NCBI RefSeq assembly: GCF_000264995.1
Contig: NW_006767437.1
Location: 550,158-614,157, forward strand
Length of the DNA stretch: 64,000 bases
Direction: 5' to 3'
Source: Punctularia strigosozonata HHB-11173 SS5
Lineage: Eukaryota > Basidiomycota > Agaricomycetes > Corticiales > Punctulariaceae
Made by a program: the position numbers and the translations under genes. Under the pieces are notes generated by a model that searched no databases, was not told the origin of the DNA, and saw nothing but the letters and a program-made list of their open reading frames with translations. Below, piece after piece: positions 35,359 to 45,661 of this stretch (its first letter is position 1; each line of letters opens with the position of its first letter).

Positions 35359-38300
35359 TTATGCGCCCATGTGCACGAAAGTCGCCCACTCGTACGCGCT
35401 GTGCCCACCTCGTCGAAGGCGATGCGCCGCTTCATCGAGGGCACGAGGGATCACATCGAAATCCACGACACCCCGCCCAGGCTCGAACAACCGCTTGTAG
35501 ACGTGCTCGGCCACGAAGGGCCCCGCAACGTCGTCCATCGGCCTGATGAGCAACGCAGGCTGTAAGACGGAACTTATGTCGACGTGCTCGCCAGGACTCA
35601 CCACATCGTCGCGATCACGCTCCGAAATCCGGTGAACAACATCGCTGCGGCGAGGTGTATCGCCTGATCAGGATGATAACTGTCTCCCTTGCTGGTCTCG
35701 CAGGCGCTGAGGTAGGCAAACATGGCATCCGGCAGGTTCAGTTTCATCAGTTTGCCGATGGTGAGGTCCCCGTCTCCGAGCTTGAAGGCGCTCTCCAGCG
35801 GGCCCTCCGCATCTTGCTGTCCATGACATGCCAGATGGAGGATAGTACTTCCAGGAAGCTGTTCGATGACACTGTTTACCGAAGTTGGCATGGCGCCCTC
35901 CCTCTCGCGTTCGATTACGGTGGTCTTGACGGTGGATGTCACCCTCCGAACAGCGTCGATCTCGTCGTAGACGCCTTCGATGTACTCCCAGCTCGATTCG
36001 GATGCGTCGGGTTCAGTGTCTTCTGACTCGGTAGTGTCTCCCTCCCCACTCTCCGCCTCGCAGCTCTCCCAGTCCGAATCATCTTCATCCCAGTCCAAGT
36101 ACTCTGATTGCGAACCGCATGCTTCAGAACTCTCCTCCGAAGCGGCAGCCGGATCAAACGCCAGAGGTTCTGCAACGAGCAGCATTTTGACGGCGTCAAA
36201 CGTACGAATCGGTCCCTTTCGCTGCGCGATACGCAGGGCACTCAGTGTCGGAGTATACGAGGACACGACGTACTGCGAGAGATATTGAGGCTCGCCCTTG
36301 TAAATGCCGGCCGCGTGAACGGGAAGGAACGCAAATTGGCCGGTTGGCATCCACGTCACTCGGGGACGGCGGGGCCCATCAACAATCTGCGTACTGTCAA
36401 CACGGGATCCTTCCGATAAACAATTTCTCCACACACCGCGAATTGCAACCCTCGAATGATGGGTCGCACAACGCGGATCCACAATTCTTGCAGGATGCTG
36501 GACAGGGACGCGTCCTTGCAGTGACGTTAGGAATGCGGGTCGCTCGGGATGACGATGGAGCTTAACCAATTGCCACCATTCCTCATCCTCGTCTCCACAA
36601 TTCGGTGGACTCGCCTGCAGTGCGCCAAATCCAGTCGAGCCGGAATCGTTCGCACGAAGTTCCATCTTCCGCTTGCGATACATCGAGCGATATTCTGCCC
36701 CATCCCGGCGCAATGCTTCGGCGTAACCAGCCGCGACGCTCTCGGTGATATCCAAAAGCTGTACGTGGAGTGGCGGGCTACCGGCCCTGAGGATGAGCGC
36801 GTGTGACTGGGCGGCACCGGGGACGAGGAGGATGACTGGTCCGTTCGTCGCCGCGTCCGATAATGACGAGAGTGGCTCATGCAGCAGAAAGCGTTCTAAT
36901 CCCGGCGTTCTTCGTACCTCCTCGATCAACCTCTCAAACTCTTCGCTCTTTCGCCTGCGTTCCCCGCCTACGGCTGCAGACGATCCGGGAACGTTGGGAC
37001 CTTGGTCAGAGGACGGTGTGCAGTGATCCGGTCCGTCTTCGAGCACTTTGGCCAAATCCATCAGCTTTCTGGACATGCCCGAAGGTAGCTCATCGAATTG
37101 GGTCCGCAATCGAAGTGCTTGTGACCAGAACACGGCACGGCCTTGCTCCAACAATTCGATGGCACGAGGCACTTGGTCAATGTGCAAAGCACGCACAGCG
37201 GCGTTCACTGCGATCCATTGGGCGCCCTCTAGTGAAGAAAGACGTTGAACAGGGTCCAGGCCCACGAGGGCGATATGAGGCATAAGCTTGATAGTTTGAT
37301 CGTATGCATCGAGCAAACTATGGAGGAGCTCGACGCTCGCATTCGTTCCGGCTCCGCCCAAAGGTAGCATGCGCTCGAATCGCTGTAAATATCTTCGCGC
37401 GTGATCCAGCCGGTCTTCGACGTCAACGAATGGATAGGAGACTGCGTCTCTGAAGTGTCGCAATGCACGTTCGAGATCGTACAAGGGCGAACCTTGCCGA
37501 CTGCAATAGTCCGCGATCCTCCACAGGTACGGTAAGCGCCTTGCAGTGCCGAACGGGAGCAAGGCGTCCGCTTTGGCGATCGTACGATGCATCTCGTCTA
37601 GCACGATCGGATCATTGAGTCGGTCATAACTCGTGTGCAAAGCGTCGAAGAAGTTCATCAACCACGAGCCATATTCTGGGTGTTCGCTAGGCAACACGGA
37701 TATCGCCTCGCGATAAAGCATGATTGCCTCGTTGAGATTCTCGATGTCATCCGAGCTATCGAAATCAGAAGCCAGTGCATTGGCCAGGTTGTTCAGATGC
37801 ATGGCGCGGTAGGGATGTCCGGTGGGGCAAAGGGCCACTGCCTGGCGATCCAACTTGATCGCTTCCATCAGACTGTCGGAGTCGCCGTAATGCTGATGGC
37901 GCTCTTTGAGCGTGCTTGCGAGAGTGCTCAGTGGCCTATCACGTTCAGGGTGACCTTCGGGATGGAAGGAAAGAATTTCGCGACGAAGATCGACGATCTC
38001 TGCAAAAGTCGTCGGATCTCTGTAGCGTTCGTGGTAGGCAGAGAGTGCGTTCGTGAGATTATGAAGGGCTTGGTAGCGATTTGGAACACGCTCCCCACTG
38101 AACAATGTAACGGCCTCACGATGTAGAGCGATAGCCTCCGTGAGGCTGTCCGTGTCCCCGTAGTACTCGTAGTGCTCCCTGAGGGCGCTCGCAAGATTGC
38201 TGAGTGACATTCCGCGATCTGGGCCTGGTTCATGCCGTAACGCCAATGATTCGCGACACATATCAATGGCTTCGGCCAAAGATGCCGTGTCGCCGTACTG

Positions 38301-39296
38301 CCCATAATACGTGCACAGGGTGTCCGCGAGGTTGCTCAATACCAAAGCACGGTCTGGATGTCCCTCGTGACACAGCTTTACATGAGCGCGGTGGAGAGAT
38401 ATCGATTCTAATAAGGCGTCGGCGTTTCCGTAGCGCTCGTAGAGCGTGGAGAGCGCGTTGGCGAGATTATTGAGAGAGAGTTCTCGATCGGGGTTCCCTT
38501 CGCCTTGTAGCGCAAGGGCCTCGCGATTCAGAGCGATGACCTCGAGAAGAGCGTCTTTGAGGCCAGAATGGGCGTAGTGAGTGGAGAGCGCGTTGGCCAG
38601 GCTGTTGAGACATCCAGCACGCCCCTGGCGACCCTCGGGATGCAGCGATAGGACTTCTCGACGAAGGTCAATAGCTTCCGTCAAGTCATCCGCGGTGCCG
38701 TCGCGATCATATCGTTTGATCAGCCCGACTGCGAGACGAGAGAGCGGTACGGAGCGTTGAGGATGCCCACGAGGCCGTAAGGACAAAGCTCGGCGGTGTA
38801 GTTCAATCGAGCGTGCTAAAGTGTCTGCATCGCGATTTCGGTCATATTGCTTTTGGAAGGCCAAAGCAAGGTTTGCAAGTGCCTCGGCACGGCTGGGATG
38901 ATCTTCGGGAAATAATGCGAGCGCTTCCTGGTTGAGAGCGATCACCTCATTCAACAGGATCGATACTGCCGACGGGTCATCGCAATCGTGATTTCCGAGG
39001 TGTTCGAGCAGCTCCGTAGCCTGCTGGAATAGGATGACTGCTGTATCGGGGCACTGAACGTTGGATGGCGTCGTTAAGGGAGCGAGAGAGAGTATCTGAG
39101 ATGAGTGGCCACCTTGAGGCGCGCTGGCATGCACAACGAAGGAGGGCTGCACAGTTTTGACCATCCTTCCACCATCGGAATACATCTTCCCTAAAACTTG
39201 ATACAGAAGCATAACGTCGTCCAGGAAATTTCGGTCTTTGGGTAAAGTGATAAATTCGCGGCATTCTGCGCCGTCCTGCCCATCTTCTCCTAGCAT
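35359..39296 (-). CDS. TPR-CHAT protein, putative caspase-like cysteine protease
   Basis: This large protein joins about nine tandem TPR-like repeats to a C-terminal CHAT domain, a fold related to caspases and separase. Each repeat is about 45 residues (for example LNNLANALSTLYERYGNAD). The CHAT domain starts near PRVTWMPTGQFAFLPVHAAG. It contains the catalytic His motif HLACHGQQD (about 35825-35850) and Cys motif YLSACETSKGD (about 35685-35718), so the dyad is intact. An acidic Asp/Glu/Ser-rich insertion (about 35960-36130) lies before them. Introns at about 36502-36553 and 36375-36424 bracket an exon reading DASLSSILQELWIRVVRP. A last intron joins SVIATMW to PMDDVAGPFVAEHVYKRLFE, and the end is WATFVHMGA. 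In-frame stops precede the ATG at 39296. Substrate and role are unknown. Confidence 0.86.
37690..38910 (-). repeat. Tandem TPR-coding repeats, about 135 bp each
   Basis: Within the TPR-CHAT gene, nine diverged units of about 135 bp encode repeats of about 45 residues. Each carries an LANAL-like helix, a YGD-type turn and an AI.L.REA.AL helix, and most end GHPxR. The regular period and strong internal similarity suggest growth by tandem duplication of the unit. Confidence 0.8.
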
Positions 39297-41190
39297 TTGT
39301 CAACCTTCTGTCTGATTGTAATAAAAGCTAGCTCCTACCCCATATCTGAAGCGACAGAAACTTTCCTCTTCCTGGACTTGCCAGACGCCTTGCCCAGCAC
39401 TCATTCTCGGCGTTCGCTGCTATTGTAGCTCAGCAAGTTGCTCAGCGTGAGATGCACTGCAAGTGCGTACATTGATTACTTCCAACCGTACAATGGAAAT
39501 CGCTGACATCTCTGAGCAGCTCTAGGAGGTGAATGAGAGTTAAAAGTGAGTGCTCGAGGCAGCGGAAGTGCGCAACAGGCGGAATGCGCACCGGATGGAT
39601 CAACCGTCTCAAAGCTGGTTTCCACGTTCGTACCGCCACGTAGATTCACCGTCGTCCTGAACATGCGAAAGAGAACCAGCCAGTCACTCAAACGCGTGGG
39701 GTTACTGGCCAGAGAAAGCTCGATGTCTTTATCCTCCATGACGAACACTTACGCTGGCTAGCTGGGCATGATACAAGGCACTGGTGGCAGGGGTAGCATT
39801 TAAATCAGGGAAAGAGGGGTGAAGACCGCCCAAGCGCCTCATTATGCCTCTCATTCCATCCGGAATGAAAGAACAATGGCGCGGAAGACGTTGATGGGTT
39901 GGCAGGTAACCATGGACCCTGAAACGCTGAGCGAGGGCCTTATTGTCGGCTGTCAAGGAATGGATGTATGCTGCTGTAGAAACCTTGCTAAATTTCGCCC
40001 TCATCAGGCTTAGTTGAATCTGTGGCGTCCTATGGCAAGCTGTTCGAGACGAAGATCGAATGCATCTCCGGTACGAGGGTCGAGCACCAGGTCGGACGAC
40101 GGTCATGACTTGCCCCCGAACCCGCCTCGTCTTGGGCACGCCGTATGCGCACCTTGCGTTCTTGATACATCTCGCCGGGCATGAAGGGGCGCGCGTCAAT
40201 CACGTCGAGGTTTGCGTCTTACGGAGAAGGTGAAGCGAACGCCACCGCCCATAGCGCCCACATAGATCTGGGTGCCGCTTTGCGGAATTCCTGCCGGCCT
40301 TCTTATCCGTCAGCTGACAGATCGCAAAGCTATAGCATGCCGAGTTACTCACTCTCAATAGGCGAAGCAGATGGCTGCTCACGCTGAGACAGGCAGAACA
40401 AGCCAAAGAAGGTACGCGAGGACACCCTGAGAGGATCAGATTCATTGCAGGCGAGTTCATCGATCATCTCCTGAGCGCGAAGGTTTTTGCTTCCGCAGGC
40501 TGGTGGGAAAGATATCACCTGCGCAGGATCTCCTCTCCGAACTTTACGTCTGCAGCTTCTTCATCGCAGGTCCACGTGCGTCGCTCGTCCTCGCCTTTTT
40601 TCACTTTCCACGGCCAACAAGATCCCAGCTTTTTCATATCGGAGACTGCTTGTGCCAAACCGGGTCTTCTGGACGACACACCATCTTCGCGTCCCATCTT
40701 TTCGTTGTCAGACGCAGAGATGATCTTCGACGTTCTTTACGTCCGCGTTCGGACGCTCTCGGACTGGACCGAACGTGTTCCACTTGCGTCGGACGCCCGC
40801 CCGATGGTTTTGCCGCCTTCCGGGCTGTGCCGGCGCAGGCTCGAGCGGAATGAGCCAGAGAGCGGAAGCAAAGCGCGAACGACGGCAGCAACAACGGAAA
40901 GAAACAACAAGCGCCCCTCGAGGAGTTGGCAAAACTCGCCAGAAGAGGTGGGAGCGACCGAGGCCAGAAGCGGGATGAGGTCGTTCCGCCAGTGGACGCG
41001 GTTCCGCGGGGAAACCACGGGGGTCCACTGCGGGGAAGCGTGGGAAGCGAGGGGTCCAGACCGCGACCGAGGGCCTGGCTTGGGAAATCATCCATGACGA
41101 GAGGAAGCCGCGCCCATTGCAGAGGGGGCAGCGTCATATAAACCCTACCAGGCCGGCCATGCTCCCTCCTCCCTCCTCCCCGACGCCGCC
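39297..41190. other. Intergenic region, no supported gene
   Basis: This 1.9 kb lies between divergently oriented genes. Several open frames exist, including long ones at 40634-41239 (-) and 40576-41097 (+), but these overlap in GC-rich sequence and show no recognised domain. A frame near 40020-40230 looks faintly protein-like but is interrupted. A minus-strand frame at 39476-39748 might be an upstream exon of the TPR-CHAT gene, but I cannot connect it. Confidence 0.45.
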
Positions 41191-43054
41191 ATGTCCAGCA
41201 CCGCCAGCAGCCCGTCCTTGTCCCCGACGCGCGGCGCACACCGTCGCCTCTCCGCCCGCCGCGGCTCCGTATCCGCCATCGATCCCTGGGGCAAGTACAA
41301 GGAGATCAACCTCAACCCGGGCCGCAGCTCGTCCAGCAAGCTCACCATCGTCCGCGTGCAGGAGCATCCGGACGAGGGCACGGCCGCGATCGGCGTCAAC
41401 AAGCGCCATTCGTTCGGACACAGTCATAAGCGTCCGGGCAACCACGGTGCTGGCCCTGGCGACAGTCCGAGGCTGAGCTTTGCAAACCAGTCCTTCGTGC
41501 GCCCGAGCAGCCCCACTACTCCGACCAGCCCCGGCTTCAACCGCCCCGGGAGTCCCACTACCGCTCGACCTGGGAGCCCGACGACCTCGCGGCCTCGCTC
41601 TCCAGGTCCCACCGGCCATCGATCTCTCTCGCACAGGAAGCTTACGCCGGAGGAGATCTACGAGCTGGCCAAACAGTCCACCAATCCTCAATACGCGCCC
41701 AAAACCGCCTCTAGCAGCATCCCAAACACCCCCGTCGCCGCATCGGCGTCTCTGGCCCCGGCGTCGTTCACCCCACTCACCGACGACATCCTCCTCCCCT
41801 TCATCGACCGCTCGAGCGAAGTCACCGCGCTCATCTCCGTCCCGCCCTCCGCGCGTCTCTTCGGCCTTCTGGCCCAGACACTACCCAAAGACGGCACCAA
41901 CGCGGGCGATCCTCCCTCCGTTTCGGGCGACCCCCGCAAATGGAGCTACAGCCAACTGGACTTCTGGATGAAACACGTCGATCGAGACCGGGCGGACGAC
42001 TACACATGGGTTCGAAAAGCACGTGCGTGCGTTTTGGTGCACAGCGAGCTCATCTGGGAGCGGATCAAGGGCGCGCTCGGCGTTCCGCCGGAACTCGACA
42101 TGGACGAAGACGCCGAGTGGGAGTACGGTGGCGAGGCGCCAGCCGAATCGCCCGCAGAGGGCGGTCAGGCGCAGGTCTTCCAGCTGGACGTCGACTCTTC
42201 GACGCCCAAGGGCGAGGAATCAGCGGCCGTACCGAAGCTGGAGATCGAAGGTCCGTCGCCGGCACAGGAGATCGATGACCCCGGGCTCAGCTCCGGCGCG
42301 AGCGATAATCTATCGGCTGACGAGCGCGAGATCACGATCGAGCCTGTGCTAGTGCCAACCACGCCGCCGCTCGTCGTCAGTGATACGGCGACCGGCCTCG
42401 GCGGGATTACGGAGGCGGACGAGGAGGAAGAAGAGGCGGCGGACGGTGCCACCCCGCCCACGGAGCCTCCGAAGGAGGCCATCCAAGGGCTCCGCATCTG
42501 CACCGCGCCGGAGGGCCCGCAATTCTCTCCGCTCATGGCGTCCTCGTACTCGCCCATCCCCTTCGGGCACTCGCCGACGGCATCGTTCTCCAGCGCCAAC
42601 ATCGGCTCGCCCAGCCCGTTGCGCCTCGACGGACCCGCGCAGGAGCCCGCGGGGCCCTCGCCGTCGTCCGCGGACGAGAAGCAGCTCGTGTACAAACCCC
42701 GAGGGCGCTCGTACAGCTCGAGCTCGAGCTCGTCGTTCTTCAGCCGGGACGGGTACTACGACGCCGTGTCGGAGCGCGGCCCGGGCAACCCGCTCTTCCC
42801 CAGCAGCTTTGCGAAGCTGGCCCTGGGGCCGACGTTGAAAGCCAAGTGAGTCTCGCTTTTGGTCATCTTTCATGCTGCTGACCGTGCTTTGTAGCATGCG
42901 CTCTCCCGTCCCTCCGCCACCGTCGATATTCTCCGACCCTCATGCGATCAGGAGCGCGCACCGCAAGCTGCCGAGCTGGGCGAAAGGCTGGGACCCGGTC
43001 AAGCACGAGTATGCGCTCACGGCCGCGAGCGGGAGCAGCATCGGTTACGACTAA
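41191..43054 (+). CDS. Ser/Pro/Thr-rich conserved protein of unknown function
   Basis: Two exons join over a 53-nt GT-AG intron (about 42846-42895). The start MSSTASSPSLSPTRGAHRRL is in a good position downstream of a pyrimidine-rich leader. The N-terminal third has repeated (R)PGSPTT-type units. A more ordered middle region (LTDDILLPFIDRSSEVTALI; WSYSQLDFWMKHVDRDRADD; CVLVHSELIWERIKGALG) may be a folded helical domain. A long acidic, disordered stretch follows, then a polyserine segment (YSSSSSSSFFSRDGYYD). The short second exon ends KLPSWAKGWDPVKHEYALTA plus ASGSSIGYD. I do not recognise the family. The helical middle block should be the best handle for homology searches. Confidence 0.75.
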
Positions 43055-43352
43055 GACGCGGCTGTCTCATAACATGGCCCCCCGAAAATGTCACATACCA
43101 GGACAGACGCCGATATACGGGCGTCACAGTCGCATATAGCCTCCCTCCATTCAATCATTGCATCCGCACATCAGAATCCTTGGAACAGTAGTGTCAAACG
43201 CCCTCCCCATATCATATTAGCATGCTCGTGTTGTAACTTTTGGTGTTTAAGCAAACAACGATGCTTCCTTCGCTCGTCATTCACAGCCCTAGTCGCTCAA
43301 TGAACAGTGCATAACAAGTTTCGATTCACTGCGTGCTATCGAATGCACGTCG

Positions 43353-43717
43353 TCAGGGTAGGTAATCCTGCCACTGCCGTCCTTCCGCAGAAGCATTCAC
43401 GCCAGATTTCAGCATCCGTATGCGTTGCGCAACCGTCGGCGCACCGGAGACCTGCGCCGTGACCTGCTTCTTCATCACCTTGGCCCCTTTCTCGTAAAAC
43501 CGCTCGGCGTATTGTTCCAGCTGTCGCATGAAGCCGGGGTTCGGCTGAACGATCGACCGCCGCTCTTTGACGAACGCGACGGCTTCGTCCGCGACCATCT
43601 CCGTCGTCGCGATCAGGTACGCGCAGACGACGGTCGCGCTGCGGCTCATGCCCATCAGGCAGTGGACCTGCGGCAGAAGCGGGGCGGGGTGTATATGTAT
43701 CGGACTCGTGCACGAAG

Positions 43718-43760
<43 letters not shown>

Positions 43761-44165
43761 GGCGATGACACACGATCATTGAACCCTTGAGGGGGAAGAG
43801 GCACGCACCAGCACTTTTGTATTCGGGCCCTCCGCGAGGGCATCTTTGATGAACGCCGTGGTGACGGCGAGATGGGCCAAGATATCCTCCGTCGCGATGT
43901 CGTCGATCTCGACGTGCAGCGTGCGGATGTGCGCGGGGAAGGTCGGCGCGGTCCGGAGCACGGAGACGACGTGGGTGATCCCGAGTCGGGCGAGCTCGCT
44001 GTCGTCGAGGGCCGTGAGGAAGTCGGAGAGGTAGAGGCGGGGCAGGATCTCGGAGGCGACGCGTTGCCTTGAGATTGGCCCGGGGGACGAACGCGGATTG
44101 CGTCTCGCGTTAATGACGCCCAGGAAGGCCGCTTGCCATGATGTTGAAGACGCTGAAGGGGGCAT
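43353..44165 (-). CDS. Dual-specificity protein phosphatase
   Basis: This is a small cysteine-based phosphatase acting on phospho-Tyr and phospho-Ser/Thr. Exon 1 gives ASEILPRLYLSDFLTALDDS, LGITHVVSVLRTAPTF and the segment with HVEIDDIATEDILAHL. Exon 2 gives the active-site loop VHCLMGMSRSATVV (HCx5R intact) and a C-terminal helix region ending GRQWQDYLP. The intron between them (about 43670-43812) carries a long AG/CT microsatellite. The start at 44165 (MPPSASSTSW...) is tentative; a transposon begins 33 bp upstream and may have displaced the original promoter or 5' exon. Exon 1 has a partial second copy at about 50430-50690. The catalytic frame looks intact, so the gene may still be functional. 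Confidence 0.82.
43721..43757. repeat. (AG)18 microsatellite in phosphatase intron
   Basis: This is a pure dinucleotide run of about 37 bases inside the phosphatase intron. On the coding strand it reads (CT)n upstream of the 3' splice site, so length changes could affect the polypyrimidine tract. Confidence 0.9.
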
Positions 44166-44197
44166 GGTACGTGGCGTCCTCGAGTCCAGGGAAGATA

Positions 44198-44243
44198 CAG
44201 CCGTTTCCGAAAAGGTTGAGCGCAGCGCAAAAAACGAGACGCG
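44198..44243 (+). repeat. Left terminal inverted repeat
   Basis: These 46 bases pair with 45224-45269 with one mismatch and follow a TA dinucleotide. Confidence 0.9.
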
Positions 44244-44310
44244 CAAACCCTGCGCTGGGGTTGCCCTCGAGCCAGCCTCTGCCCGCCGATTCCGCGTTCG
44301 CACTCGCCAA

Positions 44311-44739
44311 ATGCCCTTCAGAAAGATCAGTTCCGACATTAAGGAGCGTGCACTGTGGCTTATAGAGCACGAGTACGCTCCTTCCGAGATCTGCGACATC
44401 CTCGGTTTCTCCCTGGCTAGTCTTCGAAGGTGGCGACGGAACCGCCGCTTGCACGGCTCGCTGCATCCCCCTCGTAACCCGAACAGAGGACGTCCGACGC
44501 TCATCACGTCGGACATTCGTCGAGACATGTATATGCTGCTCTCGGAGGCTCCAGACATGTACCTCGATGAGGTACAAGAGTGGCTCGTTATCGCCCGGGA
44601 TGTCAAAATGTCTATCACCACGGTTCATCGGCTCATTTCGGATGCTGGCCTCACCTACAAGCAGCTGGAGAAAGCTGCCATAGAGCAAGATGAGGAGCAG
44701 CGTGACACTTGGAAGCGGGATATCAATGGACTATGTTGA
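44311..44739 (+). pseudogene. Transposase N-terminal fragment (HTH domains only)
   Basis: The frame begins MPFRKISSDIKERALWLIEH and reads through a helix-turn-helix (EICDILGFSLASLRRWRRN). A GRPTLI linker follows, then a second winged-helix-like region (MYLDEVQEWLVIARDVKMSI; TTVHRLISDAGLTYKQLEKA). This order matches the DNA-binding half of Tc1/mariner transposases common in Agaricomycetes, where the next segment would be the DDE endonuclease. Here the frame stops soon after WKRDINGLC and no DDE sequence follows. The protein could bind DNA but not cut or join it. Confidence 0.8.
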
Positions 44740-45190
44740 GGGGAGCTCGGAAAGTCGAATTCAACGTCCGACGAAGACGTAGGATTCGTATGTGCCGTGG
44801 GGAGTGCCTTGGTAGCGGTCGCGGTGAGAGGCTCGGATCCTTCGGGGCTTTCCTCCTCCTCTTCTTCGGCCACTATCCATGGAACATCAATGTCGGCCAT
44901 CTACAGTGTTCGACCATGCATACCAGTCGCTTTTTCCGCGGCTATTTTTGGGGGAATTCGAATTCGGAGCGCTATTGTGAGCCTGTGAGCAAGATCGGCA
45001 GAACACCGGAGAAGGTCACAATCTCGCACCACAAGCGGCGGATTTCTGCTCTTCTGCTTGACTTTCACAGCCTCCTTCTTCCGTCACTTTGTCTCTGGCT
45101 GATTTGCGACGAGAGCGACGCATTTCCGGTCGGTATATGAGCTGCTGAGACGACGGCGAGGGCGTTTTGGCGACGGCGACGCCGTTTTGG
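44655..45190 (-). other. Non-transposon cargo with host-like gene start
   Basis: On the minus strand this part of the element reads like a leader followed by a start: MADIDVPWIVAEEEEEE (start 44900) continues into an acidic Ser/Thr-rich sequence to about 44655. A basic open frame (MRRSRRKSARDKV...) lies upstream of it. Neither resembles transposase. The simplest reading is that the element picked up a host gene 5' region when it lost its catalytic half. Chance open frames cannot be excluded. Confidence 0.4.
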
Positions 45191-45223
45191 CAGTGACCCC
45201 AGCGTAGGGTTTGCCTCACAACA

Positions 45224-45269
45224 CGCGTCTCGTTTTTCGCGCTGCGCTCAACCTTTTCGGAAACGGCTG
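45224..45269 (-). repeat. Right terminal inverted repeat
   Basis: This is the reverse complement of the left terminal repeat with one mismatch, followed by TA. Confidence 0.9.
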
Positions 45270-45661
45270 TAAGATGTTGTTGCGCCTTGCACAGGTCAAT
45301 GTACAGAGTCTGGTGATGACTGCGGAGAGGTCAACGCGAAACTCGACAGTATACGTACGACCCACCGTGATGTCGACCTTGTCGAGCTCCTCTGATTGAC
45401 CTCTTCCGGCGCTCCAAAGACGTCCAACATATATCAGGACTCTCTGAGGGGTATAGTAGATCTGGCGTTCAGTACTAGCGTTGCTCAGGGATCACATCGC
45501 TAGGCTCCGAGAATTGCTCTACACACGGATAGTGGGCGCCGGCACGGTGTGGGCATGCGCTACATGCAGAAACCATGCACGTTGAACACCCGTACCATTG
45601 GCTGCAGGAATACCATCCTGTTCACCTTTACTCCACCGGGGGATCATAACTGGCTGCGGCA
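45270..45661. other. Upstream region of WD40 gene copy A
   Basis: This matches, with many substitutions and small indels, the sequence at about 50730-51120 upstream of copy B (shared blocks include CATGCAGAAA.CATGCAC and GGCTGCGGCAGTGT-like sequence). It is part of the tandem duplication. No independent gene is supported, though a first exon of the WD40 gene may lie here. Confidence 0.5.

Larger units (their letters stand above)
44198..45269 (+). mobile_element. Tc1/mariner-type DNA transposon, internally deleted
   Basis: This 1072-bp element has 46-nt terminal inverted repeats starting CAGCCGTTTCCGAAAAGG, differing at one base. It is flanked by TA on both sides, the target duplication typical of the Tc1/mariner superfamily. 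Subterminal sequence (GCAAACCCTGCGCTGGGG-like) also matches between ends but with a 9-nt offset. The left part encodes the helix-turn-helix N-terminus of a transposase; the catalytic DDE region is missing. The right half holds unrelated sequence that looks like a host gene start. The near-identical ends suggest fairly recent activity, probably moved by transposase from elsewhere. It lies just upstream of the phosphatase start and is absent from the duplicated copy near 50.7 kb. Confidence 0.88.

Noticed and set aside
40020-40230. Faintly protein-like plus-strand frame, considered as a glycosyltransferase remnant
   Set aside because: No diagnostic motif and the frame is interrupted; similarity is too weak to name.
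40634-41239. Overlapping long open frames on both strands before 41191
   Set aside because: They occupy the same GC-rich DNA, lack domains and have no splice support.
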